NCBI RefSeq assembly: GCF_014202315.1
Contig: NZ_JACHGN010000004.1
Location: 248,001 to 312,000, forward strand
Direction: 5' to 3'
Source of the DNA: Thermocatellispora tengchongensis
GTDB lineage: Bacteria; Actinomycetota; Actinomycetes; Streptosporangiales; Streptosporangiaceae
Length of the DNA stretch: 64,000 nucleotides
Within the stretch, counting starts at the first letter, position 1; every line of letters begins with the position of its first letter. A program made the position numbers and the translations under genes. This document shows positions 31,659-40,651 of this stretch, one piece after another. The notes beneath the pieces are model-generated. The model made no database searches. It worked only from the letters and a program-made list of their open reading frames with translations, and was not told the origin of the DNA.

Positions 31659-32858
31659 GTGACGCCGCCGACCACCACCACCGACGTCTTCGTGCTCGAC
31701 GCCGTGCGCACGCCCATCGGCAGGGTGGGGGGCGCGCTGGCGGGCGTCCGCCCCGACGACCTGGCCGCGCACGTCGTACGCGCCGTGGCCGACCGGGCGC
31801 CCGAGCTCGACCCGGCCCGCATCGACGACGTGATCTTCGGCGCGGCCAACGGCGCCGGCGAGGACAACCGCAACGTCGCCCGCATGGCGGTGCTGCTCGC
31901 CGGGCTGCCGGTGACCGTGCCCGGCAGCACCGTGAACCGGCTGTGCGGCTCGGGCCTGGAGGCGGCCATCGCCGCCTCGCGCGCGGTCGCGGTGGGCGAT
32001 GCCTCCCTGGTCGTCGCGGGCGGCTCGGAGTCGATGACCCGCGCCCCCTGGGTGCAGCTCAAGCCCGAGCGCGCGTACGCCCGCGGCCCGCAGACCCTCC
32101 ACGACACCGCGCTCGGCTGGCGCATGGTCAACCCGCGCATGCCCGAGCAGTGGACCGTCTCCCTCGGCGAGAGCACCGAGATCCTGGCCGAGAAGTACGG
32201 CGTCACCCGCGAGGCTCAGGACGCGTTCGCGCTGCGCAGCCACCAGAAGGCGGCGGCGGCCTGGGAGCGCGGCGTCTTCGCCGACGAGGTGGTCCCCGTC
32301 CCCGGCACCGAGCTGGAGCGCGACGAGGGCATCCGCCCCGAATCCTCCCTGGAGGCGCTGGCCCGGCTCAAGCCGGTCTTCCGCAAGAACGGCACCGTCA
32401 CCGCGGGCAACTCCTCCCCGCTCAACGACGGCGCCGCCGCGCTGCTGATCGGCGACGAGGCGGGCGCGGAGATGTCCGGCCGCCGCCCGCTGGCCCGGAT
32501 CGTCTCCCGCGCCGCCGCCGGAGTGGAGCCGCACCTGTTCGGCAGCGGCCCGGTCGAGGCCGCCCGCACCGCGCTCAAGCGGGCCGGGCTGGGCTGGTCC
32601 GACCTGAGCGCGGTGGAGCTGAACGAGGCGTTCGCGGCCCAGTCGCTGGCCTGCCTGGCCGAGTGGCCCGACCTCGACCCCGAGATCGTCAACGTCAACG
32701 GCGGCGCCATCGCGATCGGCCACCCGCTCGGCTGCTCCGGCGCGCGCATCCTCGGCTCGCTGGCCTGGGAGCTGCACCGGCGCGGCGGCGGCTACGGCCT
32801 GGCCGCGATCTGCATCGGCGTCGGCCAGGGTCTGGCCGTCGTCCTCGAAGGAGTCTGA
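31659..32858 (+). CDS. pcaF: Beta-ketoadipyl-CoA thiolase
   Basis: A 399-aa thiolase: the nucleophilic Cys in NRLCGSGLEAAIAA, the His in GGAIAIGHPLGCSGARI and the second Cys in AAICIGVGQG. It cleaves 3-oxoadipyl-CoA to succinyl-CoA and acetyl-CoA, the last step of the beta-ketoadipate pathway. GTG 31659 is chosen for AGGAGG four bases upstream. It is the first gene of an operon with pcaB, pcaD, pcaC and a regulator. By sequence alone it could be another acetyl-CoA acyltransferase; context decides. Confidence 0.87.
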   Translation: MTPPTTTTDVFVLDAVRTPIGRVGGALAGVRPDDLAAHVVRAVADRAPELDPARIDDVIFGAANGAGEDNRNVARMAVLLAGLPVTVPGSTVNRLCGSGLEAAIAASRAVAVGDASLVVAGGSESMTRAPWVQLKPERAYARGPQTLHDTALGWRMVNPRMPEQWTVSLGESTEILAEKYGVTREAQDAFALRSHQKAAAAWERGVFADEVVPVPGTELERDEGIRPESSLEALARLKPVFRKNGTVTAGNSSPLNDGAAALLIGDEAGAEMSGRRPLARIVSRAAAGVEPHLFGSGPVEAARTALKRAGLGWSDLSAVELNEAFAAQSLACLAEWPDLDPEIVNVNGGAIAIGHPLGCSGARILGSLAWELHRRGGGYGLAAICIGVGQGLAVVLEGV

Positions 32859-32868
32859 GGACCCGGGG

Positions 32869-34191
32869 GTGCTCATGGACCTGTTCTCCGGAACCTTCGC
32901 GCGCGGCTCGACCGCGCCCGAGGTGTCCGCGGCGGGCTGGCTGGCCGCGATGCTCGACGTCGAGGCCGCGCTCGCGGTCGCGCAGGCCGGGCTCGGCCTG
33001 ATGCCGCCCGAGGCCGCCGCGGCCATCGAGGACGCGTGCGCGCCCGAGCGGTACGACGTGGGCAAGCTCGCCGAGCTGGCCGGCCCGGCCGGCAACCCGG
33101 TGATCCCGCTGGTGGCGGCGCTGCGCGAGCAGGTGCCGCCCGAGCACCGCAAGCACGTCCACCGGGGCGCGACCAGCCAGGACGTCAACGACACCGCCGC
33201 CATGCTGGTCGCGCGCCGGGCGCTGGCCCCGCTCATCGCCGACCTCGACGCGATCCGCGACGCCTGCGCCGCGCTCGCCGACGCCCACCGGCGCACGGTC
33301 ATGGCCGGGCGCACGGTCGGGCAGCAGGCCGTGCCGGTCACCTTCGGGCTCAAGGCCGCGGGCTGGCTCACCGCGCTCGGCCGCGACCGGGCCGCCCTGG
33401 TGGGCCTGCGGCTCCCGGTCCAGTACGGCGGCGCGGCCGGCACCCTGTCCGCGCTCGGCGGCCGGGGCCACGAGGTGATCCCCCGCCTCGCCGCCGAGCT
33501 CGACCTGGAGGAGCCGGTGCTGCCCTGGCACACCGACCGCACCCCGGTCGCCGAGCTGGCCTGCGCCCTCGGCATGACCTGCGGCACCCTGGCGAAGATC
33601 GCCACCGATGTGAAGCTGCTCGCCCAGACCGAGGTGGCCGAGGCCGCCGAGCCCGCCGCCCCCGGCCGGGGCGCCTCCAGCGCGATGCCGCACAAGCGCA
33701 ACCCGGTCGGCGCGATGTCCGCGCTGGCCTGCGCGCAGCGGGTGCCGGGGCTGGTCGCCTCGGTGCTCGACGGCATGGCCCAGGAGCACGAGCGGGCCGC
33801 CGGCCCCTGGCAGGCCGAGTGGGAGACCCTGGGCGACCTGCTCCGGCTCACCGGCAGCGCGGCGTCCTGGATGCGCGAGGTGCTGGAGGGGCTGCGCGTC
33901 GATCCGGAACGCATGCGGGCCAACCTGGAGCTCACCGGCGGGCTGCCGATGGCCGAACACGTCGTCGCGGCCCTCGGCGGCGGCCCCGACGCCCGGCGTA
34001 CGGTGGACGCGGCCTGCGCCGCCGCCGTCGAGCGGGGCGTGCCGCTGCGCGAGGCGCTGATCGAGGAGAATGTGGCGCTGACGCCCGAGGAGATCGACGC
34101 CGCGCTCGACCCGGCCGGATACCTCGGCTCGGCGGAGGTCTTCATCGACCGCGCCCTGGCCGCCCACCACCACGACGCAACTGGAGCATGA
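32869..34191 (+). CDS. pcaB: 3-carboxy-cis,cis-muconate cycloisomerase
   Basis: A 440-aa member of the fumarase/aspartase superfamily with signature SSAMPHKRNP, HRGATSQDVNDTAAM and the flexible active-site loop. It lactonises 3-carboxymuconate from protocatechuate cleavage. Start is GTG 32869 (MLMDLFSGTFARG); the ATG six bases later is also possible. Its stop overlaps the lactonase start. Confidence 0.93.
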   Translation: MLMDLFSGTFARGSTAPEVSAAGWLAAMLDVEAALAVAQAGLGLMPPEAAAAIEDACAPERYDVGKLAELAGPAGNPVIPLVAALREQVPPEHRKHVHRGATSQDVNDTAAMLVARRALAPLIADLDAIRDACAALADAHRRTVMAGRTVGQQAVPVTFGLKAAGWLTALGRDRAALVGLRLPVQYGGAAGTLSALGGRGHEVIPRLAAELDLEEPVLPWHTDRTPVAELACALGMTCGTLAKIATDVKLLAQTEVAEAAEPAAPGRGASSAMPHKRNPVGAMSALACAQRVPGLVASVLDGMAQEHERAAGPWQAEWETLGDLLRLTGSAASWMREVLEGLRVDPERMRANLELTGGLPMAEHVVAALGGGPDARRTVDAACAAAVERGVPLREALIEENVALTPEEIDAALDPAGYLGSAEVFIDRALAAHHHDATGA

Positions 34192-34961
34192 TGACCGCCC
34201 CCGTCCACTACGAGATCATCGGCGACCCCGACGCTCCCCCGCTGGTGCTGTCCAGCTCGCTCGGCACCACGGCCGCCATGTGGGACCCCCAGCTCACCGC
34301 CCTCGCCGACCGCTTCCGGGTGATCCGGTACGACCACCGCGGCCACGGCCGCTCGCCGGTGCCGCCCGGGCCGTACACGGTGGCCGACCTGGGCGGCGAC
34401 GTGCTGGCCCTGCTCGACCACCTCGGCGTGGCGCGCGCGAGTTTCGCCGGGCTGTCGCTGGGCGGCATGACCGGCATGTGGCTGGCCGCCAACGCGCCCG
34501 CGCGGATCGACCGGCTCGCGCTGCTGTGCACCTCGGCCAAGCTCGGCACCCCGCAGATGTGGGAGGAGCGGGCGGCGCTGGTCCTCGCCGAGGGCACCGG
34601 CACGCTCGCCGAGGCGGCCATCGGCCGCTGGTTCACCCCCGGGTTCGCCGAGCGCCGCCCCGAGGTCACCGCCGTGTACGCCAAGATGATCACCGACACG
34701 CCCGACGACGGCTACGCCGCGTGCTGCCGGGCCATCGGCGCCATGGACCAGACCGGCGACCTGGGCCGGATCACCGCGCCCACCCTGGTGCTCGCCGGCG
34801 CCGACGACCCGTCCACGCCGCCCGAGACCGACGGGCGGGTCATCGCCGACGGCATCCCCGGCGCCCGGCTGGTCGTCGTGCCCGACGCCGCCCACCTGGC
34901 CAACGTGGAGCAGCCCGGCGCGGTGACCGGCCACCTTCTCGACCACCTCGCAGGGAGCTGA
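34188..34961 (+). CDS. pcaD: 3-oxoadipate enol-lactonase
   Basis: A 257-aa alpha/beta hydrolase with nucleophile Ser in GLSLGGM, Asp in LAGADDPSTP and His in PDAAHLANVEQP. HYEIIGDPDAPPLVLSSSLGT is the typical PcaD start. It hydrolyses the enol-lactone to 3-oxoadipate. It overlaps the pcaB stop as ATGA. It is separate from PcaC here, whereas many actinomycetes have them fused as PcaL. Confidence 0.92.
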   Translation: MMTAPVHYEIIGDPDAPPLVLSSSLGTTAAMWDPQLTALADRFRVIRYDHRGHGRSPVPPGPYTVADLGGDVLALLDHLGVARASFAGLSLGGMTGMWLAANAPARIDRLALLCTSAKLGTPQMWEERAALVLAEGTGTLAEAAIGRWFTPGFAERRPEVTAVYAKMITDTPDDGYAACCRAIGAMDQTGDLGRITAPTLVLAGADDPSTPPETDGRVIADGIPGARLVVVPDAAHLANVEQPGAVTGHLLDHLAGS

Positions 34962-34965
34962 ACAC

Positions 34966-35370
34966 ATGGACCAGTGGGCCGCCGGAGACGCCACCCGCCG
35001 CGCCGTGCTCGGCGACGAGCACGTGGACCGGGCGAAGCAGCGCACCACCTCCTTCACCGCCGACTTCCAGGACTTCATCACCCGCTACGCCTGGGGCGAG
35101 ATCTGGACCCGCCCCGGCCTGGACCGCCGCACCCGGAGCTGCGTCACCCTGGCGCTGCTCACCGCGCTCGGCCACCACAACGAGCTGGGCATGCACGTGC
35201 GCGCGGCCCTGGGCAACGGGCTCACCCCCGACGAGATCAAGGAGGTGCTGCTGCAGACCGGCGTGTACGCCGGTGTGCCCGCCGCCAACTCCGCCTTCGC
35301 CATCGCGCAGGAGGTCCTGGCGGCCGAGGGCGCCATCGAGGCGGGAGGGGCCGATGGACGAGCCGGCTGA
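34966..35370 (+). CDS. pcaC: 4-carboxymuconolactone decarboxylase
   Basis: A 134-aa AhpD-like protein: RTTSFTADFQDFITRYAWGE, SCVTLALLTALGHHNELGMH and the conserved QTGVYAGVPAANSAF segment. It removes CO2 from 4-carboxymuconolactone, just before the PcaD step. It starts four bases after pcaD, and its end overlaps the regulator by 17 bp. Confidence 0.93.
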   Translation: MDQWAAGDATRRAVLGDEHVDRAKQRTTSFTADFQDFITRYAWGEIWTRPGLDRRTRSCVTLALLTALGHHNELGMHVRAALGNGLTPDEIKEVLLQTGVYAGVPAANSAFAIAQEVLAAEGAIEAGGADGRAG

Positions 35371-36154
35371 CCGCGGCTCCGACTACGTCCAGTCGCTGGC
35401 CCGGGGCCTGGCGGTGATCCGGGCGTTCAGCGCCGAAACCCCCGAGCTGACGCTGAGCGAGGTCGCCCGGGAGACCGGGCTCACCCGGGCCGCGGCGCGG
35501 CGGTTCCTGCTCACCCTGACCGAGCTCGGCTACGTGCGCACCGACGGGCGGCTGTTCGCGCTCTCGCCGCGCATCCTGGAGCTGGGCTACGCCTACCTGT
35601 CCAGCCTCTCGCTGCCCGAGGTCGCCGAGCCGCACCTGGAGCGGCTGGTGGCCGAGGTGCACGAGTCGGCCTCGGTCGCGGTGCTCGACGGCGACCACAT
35701 CGTGTACGTCGCCCGGGTCGCGACCAGCCGGATCATGCGGGTCACGATCAGCATCGGCACCCGGTTCCCGGCCCACTGCACCTCGATGGGCCGGGTGCTG
35801 CTGGCCTGGATGCCCGGCCTGGACGCCTACCTGGAGTCGGCCGGGCTGCGGCGGATGACGGCGCGTACGATCACCTCCCCGGCGGCGCTGTCGGCCGAGC
35901 TGGCCCGGGTGCGGGCGCAGGGCTGGGCGATGGTGGACCAGGAGCTGGAGGAGGGCCTGCGCTCGATCGCCGCGCCGATCCGCGACCGCTCGGGCAAGGT
36001 CGTGGCCGCGGTGAACATCTCCACCCACGCCAGCCGGACCAGCCTCGACTCCGCCCGCCGCGACCTGCTGCCGCCGCTGCTGGCCACCGCGGCCAGGATC
36101 GAGGCCGACCTGCACGCCACCAAGGCCACCGGCTCCCGGCTGTCGGCGCCCTGA
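35354..36154 (+). CDS. pcaR: IclR-family regulator of the beta-ketoadipate genes
   Basis: A 266-aa IclR protein with N-terminal winged helix (VQSLARGLAVIRAFS, LTLSEVARETGLTRAAARRFLLTL) and C-terminal effector domain (GTRFPAHCTSMGRVLLA, VDQELEEGLRSIAAPI). The N-terminal motif matches the PcaR/PcaU group, which senses protocatechuate or beta-ketoadipate. Start ATG 35354 follows GGGAGGGG. It ends the operon and is likely autoregulated. Confidence 0.85.
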   Translation: MDEPADRGSDYVQSLARGLAVIRAFSAETPELTLSEVARETGLTRAAARRFLLTLTELGYVRTDGRLFALSPRILELGYAYLSSLSLPEVAEPHLERLVAEVHESASVAVLDGDHIVYVARVATSRIMRVTISIGTRFPAHCTSMGRVLLAWMPGLDAYLESAGLRRMTARTITSPAALSAELARVRAQGWAMVDQELEEGLRSIAAPIRDRSGKVVAAVNISTHASRTSLDSARRDLLPPLLATAARIEADLHATKATGSRLSAP

Positions 36155-36169
36155 CCTCGCGATCCTGCC

Positions 36170-36187
36170 GCTGACAACGTTGTCAGC
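36170..36187. promoter_or_regulatory. Perfect 18-bp LacI-type operator ahead of the second lacI gene
   Basis: GCTGACAACGTTGTCAGC is a perfect palindrome with central CG, about 30 bp before the regulator's chosen start. The inner 16 bp recur exactly at 46229-46244 ahead of the sugar transporter operon. This points to autoregulation and to one regulator for both sites. Confidence 0.85.
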
Positions 36188-36215
36188 CGTGCCCGTGATG
36201 CGGGATGATCGGTGC

Positions 36216-37235
36216 GTGACCGATGCCGCGCGGGGGCGCCCCACGATGAAGGACGTCGCCACCGCAGCCGGGGTGGCGCTCAAGACCGTCTCCCGGGTCG
36301 TCAACGACGAGCCGGGAGTCAACCCGGAGACGGCGGCCCGGGTCAGGGCCGCCATCGACCGGCTCGGCTACCGCCGCAACGAGAGCGCCCGGGTGCTGCG
36401 CCGGGGCCGCACGGCCACGATCGGCCTGGTGATCGAGGACGTCTCCGACCCGTTCTACTCCGCGCTGAACCGCGCGGTGGAGGACGTGGCCACCCGGAAC
36501 GGCTCGCTGGTGCTCACCGGCTCCTCCGCCGAGAACCCGGCCCGCGAGCGGGAGCTGGTGCTCACGTTCTGCGACCGCCGCGTGGACGGCCTGATCATCG
36601 TGCCCGCCGGCAACGACCACGCGTACCTGCTGCCCGAGCTCAAGGCCGGCACCGTGGCCGTCTTCGCCGACCGCCCTCCGGAGCCGGGCCTGGACCTGGA
36701 CGCGGTGCTGTGCGACAACGCCGGCGGGGTCGGGCAGGGCGTGGAGCACCTGATCCGGCACGGCCACCGCAGGATCGCCTTCCTGGGCGACCACCCCGCC
36801 ATCTTCACCGCCGCCGAACGCCTCCACGGCTACCGCACCGCCCTGGAGGCCGCGGGCATCCCGGCGGACGACCGCCTGATCTCGATGGGCCCGCCCGGCC
36901 AGGCCCGGATGGCCGTCGAGCTGACCCGGATGCTCGCACTCCCCGACCCGCCCACCGCCCTCCTGACCGGCAACGGCCGCCTCACCGTCACCGCCCTGCG
37001 CGTCCTGGCCACCCGGCCCCCGCCGCATCCGGCCCTGGTCGGCTTCGACGACTTCGAGCTGTCCGACCTGATCGTCCCCGGCGTCACCGTGATCGCGCAG
37101 AACTCCTCCGGCCTGGGCCGCGTGGCCGCCGAACTCCTCTTCCGGCGCCTGTCGGGCCACACCGGCCCGGCCCGGCGCATCCGCCTGCCCACCCACCTCA
37201 TCGCCCGCGGCAGCGGTGAACTGCCCCCACCGTGA
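36216..37235 (+). CDS. LacI-family regulator, probably of the sugar ABC operon
   Basis: A 339-aa LacI protein: MKDVATAAGVALKTVSRVVN helix-turn-helix, hinge ARVLRRGRTATIGLV and a sugar-binding domain (PFYSALNRAVEDVA, DGLIIVPAG, GHRRIAFLGD). GTG 36216 is used because the longer open frame would start inside the operator. The identical operator 10 kb away indicates control of the MalFG-type transporter. The inducer is unknown. Confidence 0.9.
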   Translation: MTDAARGRPTMKDVATAAGVALKTVSRVVNDEPGVNPETAARVRAAIDRLGYRRNESARVLRRGRTATIGLVIEDVSDPFYSALNRAVEDVATRNGSLVLTGSSAENPARERELVLTFCDRRVDGLIIVPAGNDHAYLLPELKAGTVAVFADRPPEPGLDLDAVLCDNAGGVGQGVEHLIRHGHRRIAFLGDHPAIFTAAERLHGYRTALEAAGIPADDRLISMGPPGQARMAVELTRMLALPDPPTALLTGNGRLTVTALRVLATRPPPHPALVGFDDFELSDLIVPGVTVIAQNSSGLGRVAAELLFRRLSGHTGPARRIRLPTHLIARGSGELPPP

Positions 37236-37240
37236 TCCCG

Positions 37241-38110
37241 TCACAGGCCGACGAGGGCTTCCTTCAGGGAGGTGGCGGCGAGGACCCGCCCGAGCGCGGC
37301 CCGCAGGGCGGTGAGCCGGTCGGGCGGGAGGTCGAGACGCACCTCGAACGTGGGGCCGGTCCACATCGCGTCGGCGGCCTCCGTGGTGAGGTCGAAGCGG
37401 AGTACGGCGCCGTCGAGGGTGATCGAGCGCACGCCGGTGTTGGTGCCGCTGGCCTCGGGGCGGGCGATCCAGTAGGCGCTGCCGTGCCCCACGCAGATCA
37501 GGCGGTCATGGCCGGCGCGGCCGTCGGTGAACACGAGTGTGGTCCGGTCGCGCTCCTCGACCAGCTCGAAGCCGCCTACGGTCGTGCGCGTGGCGGGGAC
37601 GTAGGCCAGCTCGCCGGAGATCGCGGGCACCGGCTTCCCGCCGCCGGGCCATGACGCCGTGTCGCGGTGGCCGGGCTGCTGGGGCAGCGGGAGCGGGACT
37701 GCCGTGGGGAGGGCGTCCAGCAGCCAGGGCGGCACCCGATCCCGCGGGTGGGCGGCCAGCTCGCCGAGCGCGACGAGGCCGGGCACGGTGTCCTCGAACG
37801 GCCGGTCGGTGTCGTCCACGCGGCCGGTGTAGCCGCGGGTGCCGGGGGTGAAGGTCAGCTCGCAGGTGAACCAGGTGCCCGCCCCCTCGGTCCAGGAGAC
37901 CTCGCGCAGGCGCTGGAACGGCTCGTCCAGGCCCGCGACCGTGATCGGCTCGCCGTCGCGGGTCACCGTCGTGCGGGCGAGGGTGCCGACCTGCGCCCGG
38001 CGTACGGTGAGGCGGGACCAGCCTGGGGCGGCGGCCGCACGGGCCAGGTCGCCGATCCGCATGCGCAGGGCGTGGGCCTGGTGATGGCGCGAACCGTAAG
38101 ACGGACCCAT
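37241..38110 (-). CDS. Hypothetical protein (289 aa)
   Basis: A soluble protein beginning MGPSYGSRHHQAHALRM, with beta-rich stretches (TWFTCELTFTPGTRGYTGRV, LICVGHGSAYWIARPEASG, RSITLDGAVLRFDLTT). No family recognised. Start ATG 38110 is set by GGAGG located in the end of the upstream large gene, so the two are co-translated. Third gene of the MFS, HEAT-like, hypothetical operon. It ends 5 bp from the convergent LacI gene. Confidence 0.75.
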   Translation of the reverse strand: MGPSYGSRHHQAHALRMRIGDLARAAAAPGWSRLTVRRAQVGTLARTTVTRDGEPITVAGLDEPFQRLREVSWTEGAGTWFTCELTFTPGTRGYTGRVDDTDRPFEDTVPGLVALGELAAHPRDRVPPWLLDALPTAVPLPLPQQPGHRDTASWPGGGKPVPAISGELAYVPATRTTVGGFELVEERDRTTLVFTDGRAGHDRLICVGHGSAYWIARPEASGTNTGVRSITLDGAVLRFDLTTEAADAMWTGPTFEVRLDLPPDRLTALRAALGRVLAATSLKEALVGL

Positions 38111-38115
38111 GGCGC

Positions 38116-40641
38116 CTATGCCTCCTTCGGGGCGGTGAGCAGGGCGTGCAGGCGGCGGGCCTCGCGCACCAGGTCGCTGGAGCCGGCGCGGGCGGCGGTG
38201 TCGCGCACTTCGGGGATCTCGCCGCGCGCGCCGCACCAGGTGGCCAGGGTGGTGGCCAGCGCCAGGAGGCCGGCCAGGCCGTGGCGGGGGCGCTTCCCGG
38301 TGGCGGGCAGCAGGAGCGGCAGCGCGGCGGCCGTCGCCTGCCATGCCTGGGCGTGGCCGCCCTCGCGGGCCAGCGTGTCGAGACCGGTGACCAGCTCGCC
38401 CATCCGGACCCGGCCGACCCGCAGGAGCAGGGCGAGCTGACGGCCCAGCTCGGCGGCCGGCAGCTCGCCCCTGGCGGCCAGTTCCAGCACCGGCTCGACC
38501 TCCTCGGGGCGCCGGGGGTCGGCGAGCATGCGGGCGAGCAGCAGCGCGAGCGCCGATCCCACCGGCCCCTCGGCCCGTACGAGCCGGGTGACCTCATCCC
38601 CGAGCACGGGGCTCCAGTAGCTCGGCAGCAGGTAGGGCAGCAGGTGGGCCGCGGCGACCTCGCGGTGGGAGGGCAGGGTGGCGGGCCACCAGGCCAGATG
38701 GGTGCCCTGGACGTCGTGGTGGCGCACCTTGCCCAGCACCAGGTCCACCAGCGGCAGCCCGGTCGGCGCCGCGTTCGCCTCCGGCTCGAAGCACTCATCC
38801 GGCGCGTGCCATCGCACCGAGACCTCGGCCTCGGGACAGGTCCAGGCGGCGACGATGCGGGCCGCGCCGGAGGTCAGCCGGCCCGCCCGCGCCATGGCCT
38901 CGGGGTCGGGGGTGCGGGGCAGGCGGAGCAGCGCCTGCTGGAGGTCGGCGGCCGGCGGCTTGACCCCGGCGGCCTCCAGGACCTCAAGCCGCCGCACCAG
39001 CTCGGCCGCCTCGACGTGCCCGGTGGACAACGTGGGCGTGGCCAGGAGGAGCGGCGGCAGGGTGCCCTCCTCGGCGGCCTTGTGGATCTCGGCCACCCGG
39101 TGCAACAGCAGCAGCGCCGGTGGGGCGATCGGGCGGTCGCGCGGCAACCGGTCGCGCCACGCCCCGGCCACCGGGGACGCGCCGTCGAGCGTGCGGGCCG
39201 CGGCCATCAGCCAGTAGTCGGCGTGGTCCCACTGTTTGTAGACGTGCAGGCGAGCGTAGTGGTTGCGGTACATCTCGCCGCGCAGCACCGCGAGCAGGGC
39301 CTCGCGGTCGCGGTGGGCGAGCACGACGAACCCGGCCAGCAGCCGCTCCCACGCCGCCCAGTCGCGCTCACCGGCGAGCACCTCGGCGAACTCGGCGGCG
39401 GTCTCGATCGGGGCGGGCAGGCGGGTGGCGCGCGGCGGGGGCTCGGGCAGCGGGGGCGGCGCGGGCTCGGCCTCCTCCACCGCGACCTCGGCGCCGGGGA
39501 AGGCCGCCGCGGCGCGCTCGCCGAGCTCGGCCGGCAGGAGCGGGATCGCCTCGCGTACGGTGGCGCGGCCCTGCTCGCCCATCGCGGCCACGTGGGCGAG
39601 CGCGAGGGTCACCGCCCGCTCCCGCAACTCGGCCGACTCGGCGGCGAAGGCGCGGGCCAGGGGCGCGGCGATGCGGCCGGCGAGTGCGGGATCACGGCGT
39701 ACGGCCCGGTCGAGCCAGGTCAGACCGGCCTTGACGAGCTTGCGCTCGGGGCGGAACAGCAGGGAATCCCAGATCTCGGCGAGGTGGCCGGGGTCGAGGG
39801 CGGGCTGCGCGCGCAGGTGCTTCACGGCCGCCTCGGCGACCGGGCCGGGGGACGCGGCCAGCAGCCGCACGTAGTCGCGCACGCGCGGCTCGACCTCCTC
39901 CGGGGCGGGGGCCAGCGCCTCGTGCAGGCGGGCGAAGAAGCGCAGGTCGGTGGCCGAGCCGCCGAGCAGGAAGCGGTGCACGCAGCCCTCGATCAGGCTC
40001 TCGCGCCCGACCCGGCCCGCCTCGGCCATCTTCAGCAGCGCGCCGAGCCAGCCCTGGTCGGTCTCGCGCCACCACTGCAGCGCCCGGCCCACGCCCTCGG
40101 CCTCGAACAGGCGCGGCAGCAGCGTGTCGATCAGCGGGTCGGCGTACGGCGGCTCCGGCGGGACCTCCTGCACCCAGCCCACCACCAGGGGGTCGTGCCG
40201 CGGCGGGTCGATGCCGGTCTGACGGACCATGGCCAGCGCGAGCGGCATGCCGCGATCGTCGCCGGTGCGCATGCGCAGGACCAGCCGTTCGGCCAGGTCG
40301 GCACGCCAGGCGGCGGGCCGGTCGGCGGTCACGGCGAGGATGAGCTCCACGTCGTTGTCGGGGCCGTCCCACTGCGGGGCGAAGTCGCGCCGGTAGAGCC
40401 AGGAGGCCACCGCGGCGGCCCCGCCCAGGGTGGCCGCCCCGGCCACCCGCAGCACGGTCGCGTACGGGGCCAGGGCGCCGTCCCAGGACTCCTCGAACCG
40501 CCCTTTCAGCTTCTTGAGCAGGCCCGGTAATCGGGCCGCGACGTCCTTGCGCGCGGCGGAGTCCAGCTCGGTGACCCGCTCCGCGAGCCGGGCGGCGTAG
40601 CGCTGCTCGATCAGCTTCTCGATCTCGCCCCAGTGGTCCAT
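38116..40641 (-). CDS. Large HEAT-like helical protein (possibly DUF6493-like)
   Basis: An 841-aa protein made almost wholly of alpha helices, with one short hydrophobic stretch near residues 67-85 (VLRVAGAATLGGAAAVASWLY). Repeated helix pairs (PVAEAAVKHLRAQPAL, ELRERAVTLALAHVAAMGEQG) suggest HEAT or armadillo-like repeats. A Pro-rich linker lies near residues 390-415. It resembles DUF6493-type actinobacterial proteins, but I am not certain. Start ATG 40641 follows the MFS gene by 10 bp. Function unknown. Confidence 0.75.
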   Translation of the reverse strand: MDHWGEIEKLIEQRYAARLAERVTELDSAARKDVAARLPGLLKKLKGRFEESWDGALAPYATVLRVAGAATLGGAAAVASWLYRRDFAPQWDGPDNDVELILAVTADRPAAWRADLAERLVLRMRTGDDRGMPLALAMVRQTGIDPPRHDPLVVGWVQEVPPEPPYADPLIDTLLPRLFEAEGVGRALQWWRETDQGWLGALLKMAEAGRVGRESLIEGCVHRFLLGGSATDLRFFARLHEALAPAPEEVEPRVRDYVRLLAASPGPVAEAAVKHLRAQPALDPGHLAEIWDSLLFRPERKLVKAGLTWLDRAVRRDPALAGRIAAPLARAFAAESAELRERAVTLALAHVAAMGEQGRATVREAIPLLPAELGERAAAAFPGAEVAVEEAEPAPPPLPEPPPRATRLPAPIETAAEFAEVLAGERDWAAWERLLAGFVVLAHRDREALLAVLRGEMYRNHYARLHVYKQWDHADYWLMAAARTLDGASPVAGAWRDRLPRDRPIAPPALLLLHRVAEIHKAAEEGTLPPLLLATPTLSTGHVEAAELVRRLEVLEAAGVKPPAADLQQALLRLPRTPDPEAMARAGRLTSGAARIVAAWTCPEAEVSVRWHAPDECFEPEANAAPTGLPLVDLVLGKVRHHDVQGTHLAWWPATLPSHREVAAAHLLPYLLPSYWSPVLGDEVTRLVRAEGPVGSALALLLARMLADPRRPEEVEPVLELAARGELPAAELGRQLALLLRVGRVRMGELVTGLDTLAREGGHAQAWQATAAALPLLLPATGKRPRHGLAGLLALATTLATWCGARGEIPEVRDTAARAGSSDLVREARRLHALLTAPKEA

Positions 40642-40651
40642 GCCGCGGACA

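Noticed and set aside
31497-35081. A 1194-codon open frame on the minus strand under the pca genes
   Set aside because: It is the antisense shadow of pcaF, pcaB and pcaD, made possible by high GC; its translation is low-complexity Gly/Arg/Ala/Pro and Ser/Ala without any domain.
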